Shown here: positions 47,955 to 55,100 of the stretch, piece by piece
How positions within the stretch are numbered: the first letter of the stretch is position 1
Layout: each line of letters opens with the position of its first letter
Assembly (NCBI RefSeq): GCF_900074915.1
Contig: NZ_LT222319.1
Coordinates: 186,001-250,000, forward strand
Length of the DNA: 64,000 nucleotides
DNA from: Pseudomonas cerasi
Lineage (GTDB): Bacteria > Pseudomonadota > Gammaproteobacteria > Pseudomonadales > Pseudomonadaceae
Reading direction: 5' to 3'
Notes under the pieces: model-generated
Told to the model about the DNA's origin: nothing
The model's input: the letters and a program-made list of their open reading frames with translations, nothing else
Databases searched by the model: none
Translations under genes and position numbers: made by a program

Positions 47955-48155
47955 TTACTGTTCAATCACGCCGTCTTTAATCCCTAAAAGGACGGCGGCC
48001 CGATGTGCCTCCCCTCGGCGACCTTTTCTACGACCGTTTAGAAGGTCGCTGACCAAATTCTTGTTCAAGCTATGAAGACGACTAAATTGAGCGATGCTCA
48101 TCCCCTGACGATCAAGCGCAGCGCGGGCTTGCTCAGGCGTAACTGGCGCGTGCAT
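47955..48155 (-). CDS. Cro-like phage regulator
   Basis: The protein has 66 residues with an HTH in MSIAQFSRLHSLNKNLVSDLLNGRRKGRRG, read in two parts; size and place fit Cro. It diverges from the CI-like gene at 48243 across an 87-bp control region and precedes the broken ymfL-type gene by an overlap. Confidence 0.8.
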   Translation of the reverse strand: MHAPVTPEQARAALDRQGMSIAQFSRLHSLNKNLVSDLLNGRRKGRRGEAHRAAVLLGIKDGVIEQ

Positions 48156-48242
48156 AGTGCGTTCACTCCTGTTTGTTTGGGTTGTTTCGTGTTCAGCGGT
48201 ACTGATTATGCACGTTATTTTGGTCTTGTACAGAGGGATAGC

Positions 48243-48590
48243 TTGAAAATTTGTGCATCGAATTCAGGGAATGAAAAGTCTTCGGGTGAACGCCTGCGGG
48301 AGGAGCGCGAGCGTTTGGCGCTGAGCCAAGAGGATCTAGCCGAGGCGGGTGGCGTGAATCGTAATACGCAAGGAAGCTACGAGCGGGGCGCTCGAAACCC
48401 CGACACAGCTTATCTCGCAGCTGTTGCCACCCTTGGCGTCGATACGGTTTACGTACTCACGGGGGTTAAGCAGGTCCAAGGCCTCACAGCTGAAGAGGCT
48501 CAAATTGTTGAGCAGTACCGCCGAATCCCAGCGGGCGATCAGAAAGCGCTACGGCGATTTTTGAAAGCAATGGCGGATGACGTTGAATAA
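48243..48590 (+). CDS. CI-like phage repressor, short form
   Basis: The 115-residue protein has an XRE HTH (GERLREERERLALSQEDLAE and GGVNRNTQGSYERGARNPDT) and a short helical C terminus (GLTAEEAQIVEQYRRIPAGD). There is no peptidase_S24 domain, so RecA-driven self-cleavage is not expected. I chose TTG 48243 because AGAGGG precedes it; the long open frame upstream overlaps the Cro gene and is unlikely. Confidence 0.8.
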   Translation: MKICASNSGNEKSSGERLREERERLALSQEDLAEAGGVNRNTQGSYERGARNPDTAYLAAVATLGVDTVYVLTGVKQVQGLTAEEAQIVEQYRRIPAGDQKALRRFLKAMADDVE

Positions 48591-48691
48591 ATTCGTTAGT
48601 AGCTCGGACACTATCTTTCCTTTGTCCCATAAAAAACATCAGCCTTAATCCGATAAAGCCTGCTCCTCAATGCATATCAAGGAGTTAAGGC

Positions 48692-48868
48692 ATGTTGGAT
48701 ACAGCAGCTATGAGAAGTGAAATTTGCACTCTGATTGGGAGCCAGCGAGTTTCACTCTCCGACGCTGAGAATCAGCTGGTTGAGTATTTTCGCCAGATTA
48801 CAGACCAAGAAAGAGGTCAGGTACTGCGCTTAATGGAAGCGTTGGCTCTGCATCCAGAGACTGAGTAA
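48692..48868 (+). CDS. Small prophage hypothetical protein
   Basis: The 58-residue frame has an excellent ribosome site (AAGGAG before the ATG at 48692). The product MLDTAAMRSEICTLIGSQRV, SLSDAENQLVEYFRQITDQE is helical and acidic at the end. It follows the repressor gene by 101 bp. Function unknown; possibly an accessory to lysogeny. Confidence 0.6.
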   Translation: MLDTAAMRSEICTLIGSQRVSLSDAENQLVEYFRQITDQERGQVLRLMEALALHPETE

Positions 48869-48909
48869 GCCGAAGTCTTGCCGCTGGTCAGTGATCGGCG
48901 GCCTCGCTC

Positions 48910-49170
48910 TTAGGCGACGGCCTGTCTACCCAGTTGCTCAAACAGTTCTTTTTGTTTGTCAGGTGTCAGATCCCGTAACCGATCAAAAAGCATCACGTCC
49001 AGCTGCTGCCCGGACGGTCTGAGCGTGTGCGAAAACGTCAGGTTTGCCACCCATGTATGGCCGCAACTGGCGTCCAAGCATTGGCAGTACAACTTCACAT
49101 ACGCCCTCGTCACTTCTTCCCGTGAGCTGATCCGTCCCTTGTGCCCGCATGTTGTGCAATAAATCCGCAT
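48910..49170 (-). CDS. ogr: Ogr/Delta-type zinc-finger late activator
   Basis: The 86-residue Ogr homologue has the zinc site IYCTTCGHKGR (C-x2-C) followed by YCQCLDASCGHTW (C-x4-C), and the family's R-x-S-E-like strand. Ogr activates P2 late promoters by contacting RNA polymerase alpha. The ATG at 49170 places CxxC at residues 4-7 as in relatives. It marks the structural block as P2-type. Confidence 0.9.
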   Translation of the reverse strand: MRIYCTTCGHKGRISSREEVTRAYVKLYCQCLDASCGHTWVANLTFSHTLRPSGQQLDVMLFDRLRDLTPDKQKELFEQLGRQAVA

Positions 49171-49245
49171 GTTCCCTCCCCAGGGCCATCCCATGGCTAC
49201 TATTTTGCCATATCTGTAATGGCATTATCTGTGCTTTCGGTCATA

Positions 49246-50265
49246 TCAAGCCGTTACAGATATATCCGGCAATGGTTTCCAGGCGAACCGCCGCTCCTCT
49301 CGCAACGTCGCATTAGCCTGGTCAAACAGCTGACAGATCGGCCTGATCTCATTGCTGGTGTAAACGCGATCGATCTTCTCGATGTCACCGAATCCGCCAC
49401 TGTTCTCCGGGATGATCCCGGCCAGCGCCGGGTTCATGCGCCAAGCCGCGATCACGTCATTGCGCGTGATGTTCTTCACTTTTTCCAGTTCGTCTTTGGC
49501 CTGGAAGTCACCCACCGGGATGATCTGAATGGCCTTCTCGGAACCGCCCGGAATGTTGACGAACATCGATCGGAAGTTGCCCACGCCCTTGCTGGCCGTG
49601 ATCTGCGCACGTAGCTCGTTTTCGTCCTCTTCGGTCAGGTTCGGGTCGTTGGTGTAGAAGATGTATCCCGCATGCGCGCCGTTGCTGTAGTAACGCCGGC
49701 GAAACAGTGTTGCTGCCTCGTTGAGCAGCAGTGCCTGCAGACCGCCCAGGTACTCAGGCACGCCGTAAATGTTCTGTTCGACGTCGTAGTTGAGGACGTG
49801 CTCGATCTCTTCCGCGTCGAACTCCGTCTCTCGCCCGTTCTGCGCCAACTGGATGAACCCACCGTCGACCTTGACCCGCATGTTGATGGCCGGCAGGTGT
49901 CGCAGCTCCAGAGTCTGGCCCAGCAGGTTAGGCACCCGGTAGAAGTACGCTTCGCCAAACACCATGAAGTCCAGCGCAGCCCGACTCATATCGGCCACTG
50001 ACAGGCCTGCTGAAGGTATGAACTCACGCAGCAGCAGATTGCGTTTGAACCCTGGTATCGCGCCGTGGTGTGCGTTGGCCTTGAGCAGCTTGGCCAGCCC
50101 CCTGCGTGATACTGGCGGCGTGAAGATGCGACCGTCGTCGCTGGCGAACACGCCCAGGTACTGCGCGATGTTGTCGGTCAGCACGGATTCCGGAGCACCG
50201 AACGTGAATGCATGCATGGGCCGTTGCGCCGGTTTTTCCTGCTGCAGGGTTTTGGGTTTTGCCAT
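49246..50265 (-). CDS. Phage portal protein (P2 gpQ type)
   Basis: The 339-residue PBSX/P2 portal has SRRGLAKLLKANAHHGAIPG, MVFGEAYFYRVPNLLG and the late segment RNDVIAAWRMNPALAGIIPE. Length is close to P2 gpQ. It is transcribed away from the head and tail genes, after the terminase remnant, as in P2 (the PQ operon). Confidence 0.92.
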   Translation of the reverse strand: MAKPKTLQQEKPAQRPMHAFTFGAPESVLTDNIAQYLGVFASDDGRIFTPPVSRRGLAKLLKANAHHGAIPGFKRNLLLREFIPSAGLSVADMSRAALDFMVFGEAYFYRVPNLLGQTLELRHLPAINMRVKVDGGFIQLAQNGRETEFDAEEIEHVLNYDVEQNIYGVPEYLGGLQALLLNEAATLFRRRYYSNGAHAGYIFYTNDPNLTEEDENELRAQITASKGVGNFRSMFVNIPGGSEKAIQIIPVGDFQAKDELEKVKNITRNDVIAAWRMNPALAGIIPENSGGFGDIEKIDRVYTSNEIRPICQLFDQANATLREERRFAWKPLPDISVTA

Positions 50266-50699
50266 GGGAAGTTGATCCAGTGAGTGCGTAGCGACTGCGC
50301 CGCTTTTTGTCCGTGTTGAGGGGTTCGTACTGCAGGGCGTGCATGACCGCCCAGGCCACGTCCGCGTGACCGGTCGCGTCGGTTCGCGACGCGCTGTAGG
50401 TCACCTGGCCGCTGGCGGTTGTGCCGCGCTTGATTGTCAGGAAGGCCTGGGCGATATCGTTCCAGCCGGCGTCCCATTCGATGCGGCTGCCCTGGATGGT
50501 GTCCTGCGCCTTGAGTACCAATAGGTTCTTGGTTTCCAGGCTGTAGTGGATCGAGGTCGCACGCGGATAGAAGTCGCGCACCAGGTCGAAGACGCCGTAG
50601 CCGATGCCGGTCGTGTCGATCCCGATGTGCTGAACGTTGAAGCGCTCCGTCAGCTTCTTGACCTGCTCGGCCTGGTACTTGAATGACTGACCACGCCAG
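50263..50699 (-). pseudogene. Large terminase subunit (P2 gpP type), C-terminal remnant
   Basis: The frame encodes GWRGQSFKYQAEQVKKLTER, IGIDTTGIGYGVFDLVRDFY and ATGHADVAWAVMHALQYEPL, the RNase H-like nuclease part of P2-type terminase (Asp in GIDTTGIG and DATGHAD). The N-terminal ATPase part is missing: at about 50700 the sequence passes directly into the tail end of the capsid gene on the other strand. The frame runs on into the portal gene, so the true stop is uncertain. Confidence 0.88.
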
Positions 50700-50701
50700 C
50701 C

Positions 50702-51013
50702 GACAAGGCCAAGCTGTACGCCAAGCAAGGCGACGTGCCGACCGAGAAAGAACGCATCGAAGACGCTCAGGTCATCGCGACCTACGGCGGTCTGCCAAGC
50801 TTCAGCGTGCCGTTCTTCCCGGTCAACGCCGTTGTGGTCACCAGCTTCGACAACCTGTCGATCTACTTCCAGGACTCCAGCTGGCGCAAGCAGACCGTTG
50901 ATAACCCGAAGCGCTCCCGCGTCGAGGATTACAACAGCCGTAACGAAGGCTATGTGATCGAGCAGCTGGAAAAGTTCGCCATGACTGAAAACGTCGAATT
51001 GGTGAAGGCATGA
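50702..51013 (+). pseudogene. Major capsid protein (P2 gpN type), C-terminal remnant
   Basis: The frame from the junction reads DKAKLYAKQGDVPTEKERIE, DAQVIATYGGLPSFSVPFFP, NLSIYFQDSSWRKQTVDNPK and RNEGYVIEQLEKFAMTENVE, the C-terminal third of P2-family capsids. The N-terminal two thirds and the scaffold gene (O) are missing. No start is present, so no capsid is made. It overlaps the next gene by ATGA. Confidence 0.9.
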
Positions 51014-51732
51014 GCCTGGCACTGGCGCACAAACGCCGCTTGATCGCAGAAGGCCCAGCGGCTGCGGTCGCCGGTGCACAGATGGCTTATTCGGCTGACA
51101 CCGCGTTGTCCAGTCCTGCCAATGCACGCAAGCATTTGAAGCTGATGGAAGACGCCTTGGCGGGTGATCTGGAGCGCATCAGCGCGATCAACAGCCGCGA
51201 GCAGCGCCAGCTGCTCAAGCGTGACGAGCTGCTGCCCAAGTACCTGGATTACGTACAGCGGTACCGCGATTCGGAATTGAATTTCCAGAACTCGGTGCTG
51301 GTGTATGTCCTGATCTGGCTGTTCGACACCGAGCAGTTCACCCAGGGCCTGGAGCTGGCCGACTTCGCCATATCCCAGGGCCAGGCGCTGCCTGAGCGCT
51401 TCAACCGCGACATTCCGACCTTCGTTGCAGACGAGGTGATCGATTGGGCCGAGGCGGAATTCAAGGCCAGGCGCAGCCCTGAGCCCTACGTTTCCAACCT
51501 GCTGCCCCGTGTCGACGGCGAATGGCAGCTGTTCGAGCGGATCCCGGCTCGCTACCACAAGTTGCTGGGAATGATCGCGCTACACCGCAAGGACTGGCCT
51601 GTTGCAATTCACCACTTCGAACGGGCCGAACAGCTCTACGAAAGCATCGGCGTAGGGACACGCCTGTCTGACTGCCGCAAGGCGCTGGCCAAGGCGCAAG
51701 CCAAAGAAAACGCCGGCAACGGCACCGAATAA
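51010..51732 (+). CDS. Small terminase subunit (P2 gpM type)
   Basis: The 240-residue protein has SPANARKHLKLMEDALAGDL, FQNSVLVYVLIWLFDTEQF and EVIDWAEAEFKARRSPEPYV, as in P2 gpM (terminase endonuclease subunit). It overlaps the capsid remnant and precedes gpL, the P2 order N-M-L. The open frame is intact but the gene is probably orphaned, because its partner and the capsid are broken. Confidence 0.9.
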   Translation: MSLALAHKRRLIAEGPAAAVAGAQMAYSADTALSSPANARKHLKLMEDALAGDLERISAINSREQRQLLKRDELLPKYLDYVQRYRDSELNFQNSVLVYVLIWLFDTEQFTQGLELADFAISQGQALPERFNRDIPTFVADEVIDWAEAEFKARRSPEPYVSNLLPRVDGEWQLFERIPARYHKLLGMIALHRKDWPVAIHHFERAEQLYESIGVGTRLSDCRKALAKAQAKENAGNGTE

Positions 51733-51830
51733 CCGACTACCCCCCCGGCGAGAAACTGTGGATGTGAGCCAACCATTTATGGCCCTGACCCACTGAAACA
51801 GTTTTCCCGCCCCTATTTGAGCGGCCCGCA

Positions 51831-52292
51831 ATGAGCTTTTCCGGGAAACCCACCACCTTTGTGGAACAGGCGATCGAGAACGACGGCTTTTGGCCTGATC
51901 TCTCTGTGACCGAGTTTCAGAAGGGTTACCGCCTGCCGGCGGAGTACCTGGTAGAGATGCTGGCCGCCGATCTGAACATGGCCATGGTCGAGGTCAATAC
52001 CGACCTGGCCAAGTTAAAAGCGCGCTGGCAGGGCGCTGGCGTGTCCAACGTTGAATCCGCAGACACCACCATCCTGCCAGAGCGCACCTTTCAAGTGGCG
52101 ACCTATAAGCGCGCCGTCTACAGCCGCGCCAAAGCCAGCCTGCTGACTCAGTTCGCCACGGTCAACCGCCGCGAAAGCGCCGAAAACGTAGGCAAGGAAT
52201 TGCCAGAGCGGTCCGAAACCTTCCTCGCGTTCAGCCAGGCTGCTGTGCGGTCGCTGCAGGGCCGTGGTCGCATCACGGCGGCGCTGCTGTGA
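51831..52292 (+). CDS. Head completion/stabilisation protein (P2 gpL type)
   Basis: The 153-residue protein has NDGFWPDLSVTEFQKGYRLP, LPERTFQVATYKRAVYSRAK and RSLQGRGRITAALL, matching P2 gpL. A gap of 98 bp separates it from gpM. It overlaps the next gene by GTGA; the usual X, lysis and holin genes between L and R are not here. Confidence 0.9.
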   Translation: MSFSGKPTTFVEQAIENDGFWPDLSVTEFQKGYRLPAEYLVEMLAADLNMAMVEVNTDLAKLKARWQGAGVSNVESADTTILPERTFQVATYKRAVYSRAKASLLTQFATVNRRESAENVGKELPERSETFLAFSQAAVRSLQGRGRITAALL

Positions 52293-52732
52293 TCAAGCTC
52301 AAGGCGTTGACCGCCTACCTGCTCGAGCGCCAATTGGTTGCACCTGAGCAGCTCGACAGCTGGACCGACCAGGTGCAGGTCGAGCTGGTCTGGAAACCTG
52401 ACACCCAAGGCATGCACATGGGTGACATGAATTACGGTGCGACCATCTCGATCGAGCGTTTCGCGGATCACCCGGCGCGCCTGTTTGCGCTGGTAGGCAG
52501 CTGGCTGGAAACCCACGACCAGGACCGCGACGGTCTGCCAAACGTGGTGTTCGACGTGGTCATGCTCGACAACGACCTGGCCGACGTCGACATCAAGCTG
52601 ATGTTCACCGAAGCGCAGTACCTGGCCGAGGATCCTGCCGGCGAGATCGAGGCGTTCGGCAATACCTGGTCGTTCGTGCCGTTCGAACTGTGGGTGGCTG
52701 AGAGCTGCGAGGTGACCGGGCATGGCCTTTGA
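52289..52732 (+). CDS. Tail completion protein (P2 gpR type)
   Basis: The 147-residue protein starts at a GTG overlapping the gpL stop. IKLKALTAYLLERQLVAPEQ, NYGATISIERFADHPARLFA and EAQYLAEDPAGEIEAFGNTW fit gpR-type tail completion proteins. Its 3' end overlaps the gpS-type gene by 11 bp. Confidence 0.85.
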   Translation: MIKLKALTAYLLERQLVAPEQLDSWTDQVQVELVWKPDTQGMHMGDMNYGATISIERFADHPARLFALVGSWLETHDQDRDGLPNVVFDVVMLDNDLADVDIKLMFTEAQYLAEDPAGEIEAFGNTWSFVPFELWVAESCEVTGHGL

Positions 52733-53390
52733 TCTGGACATTCGCGGCATGCTCGAAGCCCAGGACCTGCTCGCCTTGATGGAGCTTCCGACGCCCAAGC
52801 GCAGACGTCTGTTGAACAACGTTGCCAAGCGCGTGCGCAGTCTGAGCCGCCAGCGGATCCGCAATCAGCAGAACCTGAATGGAACGCCGTTCGCGGCCCG
52901 CAAGGACACGTCCAAGGGCAAGAAGAAGATGGAAACCGGCCTGGGCAAGCTGCTCGATGTCACTCGCCTGACCGGTACCGAAGCGGAGCTGGGCTGGCGT
53001 AACACGCTGACCCGTTGGGTTGCCTCGCAGCAGCACAACGGCGTGTCCGAACGGCGCACCGCCGCGCAGATGCGCCAGTGGAACAAGGTTCCGCCGGGCA
53101 CCGCCGCTACCGAAAAACAGGCCAAGAGCCTGCGCCGTCTGGGTTTCAAGACCCGTCAGGAAGGCAAAAAGACCCTGACCCGCCCATCCGTGGCGTGGAT
53201 CCAGCAACACCTGAACTACGCCAGAGCGGGATTGCTGATCCGCGTCCTGGACGACGAACGAGCCGAATCCACCGGTGCGCAAAGCTGGAACATCCAGCTG
53301 CCTGCGCGTCAGTTCCTCGGTGCCAGCGACAGCGAAACCAGCCAACTGGTGAACCTGGTGCTGCAACAAATCCTTAATTCACCCCGCTAA
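52722..53390 (+). CDS. Virion morphogenesis protein (P2 gpS type)
   Basis: The 222-residue protein has SRQRIRNQQNLNGTPFAARK, a basic stretch KGKKKMETGL and TEKQAKSLRRLGFKTRQEGK, typical of the phage virion morphogenesis family. It helps to close the tail end before head joining. It precedes the chimeric sheath gene by 14 bp. Confidence 0.88.
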   Translation: MAFDLDIRGMLEAQDLLALMELPTPKRRRLLNNVAKRVRSLSRQRIRNQQNLNGTPFAARKDTSKGKKKMETGLGKLLDVTRLTGTEAELGWRNTLTRWVASQQHNGVSERRTAAQMRQWNKVPPGTAATEKQAKSLRRLGFKTRQEGKKTLTRPSVAWIQQHLNYARAGLLIRVLDDERAESTGAQSWNIQLPARQFLGASDSETSQLVNLVLQQILNSPR

Positions 53391-53404
53391 CGAGGCACCG
53401 CTTT

Positions 53405-54571
53405 ATGGCACTCGGCAAAGTCAGCGTTAACAATCTCAACCTCGGCCAGGGTGCCGTGAGCGAGATCGAACGCTATTTCCTATTCATCGGTCCCGCCGCC
53501 AAGAACGTCGGCAAGCTGGTCCCGTTGGACACCCAAAGTGATCTGGACGTCCAGCTGGGCGTTGCAGACAGCGACCTGAAAACCCAAATCCTGGCAGCAC
53601 GCAGCAACGGCGGCGATCGCTGGGCATGCATCGCTGCTCCGATTGCAGGCGAAACCACTTGGCAACAGGCGCTTGAGAGCGCGACCCGCAGTTATTCCTT
53701 CGAAGCGGTGGTGATCGTCAACCCGGCAACCACTCAGGCCGAGCTGTCAGCGATGCACGTTGCAGCCAACGACCTGAGCAACAAGCTGGGCCGCCGCGTC
53801 TTCGTGATGGCCGCCACTGCCGGCATTGCACCGCAGCTGAGCTGGAGCGCTTACGTCGTCGAGCAGAAAGCCATCGTCGACGGCCTGGCTGCGCCTCGGG
53901 TTCTGCCGGTACCGCAACTGCACGGCAACAACCTGGGCGTGCTGGCCGGTCGGCTGGCCAATGCCGCCGTGAGCATTGCTGACACGCCGATGCGCGTGGC
54001 CAAGGGCGCAATCAATGGCCTGATCGAGATGGCCAACAAGATCCCCGGCATCAACATAGAAACCACGTTTGGTGATCTGCCAGAGCCGCCGAAGGTGCCA
54101 GATCTGCCCGGTCAGGTGGGAGCACCTGTACCGGGTCCACAACTGCCGGCAGCGGTCGCTCGATCTGCGCCGGCCCAGGGTGCTGCAGCGAGAGTCCAGG
54201 TGAAACCTGCACCGCCTATCCGCGACGGCGGCAACCATGGCCACGGCGACGATCTGCTGGCCATGGCCATGCCTGAAACTCTGCACGTGATCAGCGTCAA
54301 GGTCTGGCCGGTGGCGAACCTGACAGCGCTGCAGCTGCAGACGCTGCAGGCTGAGGTCGGGCTGTTCATCCGCGCCGCGTTCCGCGAAAGCACCCAGAGT
54401 GACTACGCGCCGACTCGGACATTTCCCCAGTCACGTTTCAGTTTCAGCCGCCTGACCGAAGAGCTGCACGTTCAGTTTCCGGATATCAGTTCGTTGCGGT
54501 TCGCCAACAGCGACATCGTCTCGGCCTTGGACATCCCGCGCATCAGCACCCTGGCGGTGGTCCTGCAATGA
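53405..54571 (+). CDS. Chimeric sheath / tape-measure / baseplate-J open frame
   Basis: Residues 1 to about 199 are the N-terminal half of a DUF2586-type tail sheath (VSVNNLNLGQGAVSEIERYF, APRVLPVPQLHGNNLGVLAG, DTPMRVA). From about 200 to 270 the text switches to a tape-measure-like tail (AINGLIEMANKIPGINIETT, then a Pro/Ala-rich stretch). From about 275 to 388 it resembles the end of a baseplate J-type protein (RAAFRESTQSDYAPTRTFPQ, SRFSFSRLTEELHVQFPDIS, LDIPRISTLAVVLQ). The next gene is gpI-type, fitting the J-I order. Two in-frame deletions that removed tube, chaperone, most of the tape measure and more explain it. It cannot build a sheath. The segment identities are by memory of family text. 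Confidence 0.75.
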   Translation: MALGKVSVNNLNLGQGAVSEIERYFLFIGPAAKNVGKLVPLDTQSDLDVQLGVADSDLKTQILAARSNGGDRWACIAAPIAGETTWQQALESATRSYSFEAVVIVNPATTQAELSAMHVAANDLSNKLGRRVFVMAATAGIAPQLSWSAYVVEQKAIVDGLAAPRVLPVPQLHGNNLGVLAGRLANAAVSIADTPMRVAKGAINGLIEMANKIPGINIETTFGDLPEPPKVPDLPGQVGAPVPGPQLPAAVARSAPAQGAAARVQVKPAPPIRDGGNHGHGDDLLAMAMPETLHVISVKVWPVANLTALQLQTLQAEVGLFIRAAFRESTQSDYAPTRTFPQSRFSFSRLTEELHVQFPDISSLRFANSDIVSALDIPRISTLAVVLQ

Positions 54572-55092
54572 TCAAGCTCAAGCTGCCGTTCTGGCTCGAA
54601 GGGCTGGAGCTGACCAAGCTGGTCACCACCGCCCAGCTCTGGTGGGAACAGGCCACCGAGTGGCTGCGCTGGCCGTACCTGCAGTTAGACGCGGACACGT
54701 GCCACCTGTCTATTTTGGAGCTGTGGGCCTGGCAGCGCGATGTCACGCGGTTTCCCGCCGAACCTGAAAGCCTGTTCCGTCTGCGGGTCAAGTACGCCTT
54801 TATCAACTCCGTGGACGCCGGCAGCACTGCCGGTTTGAAACGCATCCTGGAGCGCTTGGGCGTCGGCTATGTAGAGATTCAGGAACGCTTGCCCGAACGC
54901 GACTGGGACGTCGTGCTGCTCACCCTGAGCGATTCCCAATTGTCCGAGAACCCCGACCTGTTGCGCGTGCTGATCCGTCAGTACGGGCGCACCTGTCGCC
55001 GGTACGACTTCGTAACCATCACCCCGGTGCGGCTTGCTGTTGCCCTGGTGGATTTCAATGACGATCAGCAAACGTTGGTCGCCAGCCTTTAG
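54568..55092 (+). CDS. Baseplate/tail protein (P2 gpI type)
   Basis: The 174-residue protein has LDADTCHLSILELWAWQRDV, EPESLFRLRVKYAFINSVDA and GLKRILERLGVGYVEIQERL, typical of gpI-like baseplate wedge proteins. Its start overlaps the chimeric frame by ATGA. It is followed by the fibre gene 8 bp later (order J-I-H). Confidence 0.85.
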   Translation: MIKLKLPFWLEGLELTKLVTTAQLWWEQATEWLRWPYLQLDADTCHLSILELWAWQRDVTRFPAEPESLFRLRVKYAFINSVDAGSTAGLKRILERLGVGYVEIQERLPERDWDVVLLTLSDSQLSENPDLLRVLIRQYGRTCRRYDFVTITPVRLAVALVDFNDDQQTLVASL

Positions 55093-55100
55093 GAGCCCTC

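Noticed and set aside
50024..51127. Single 367-codon minus-strand gene through terminase and the capsid remnant
   Set aside because: Only the central part (about 50263-50699) is terminase; the N-terminal third is antisense to the capsid gene and the C-terminal third is off-frame portal sequence.
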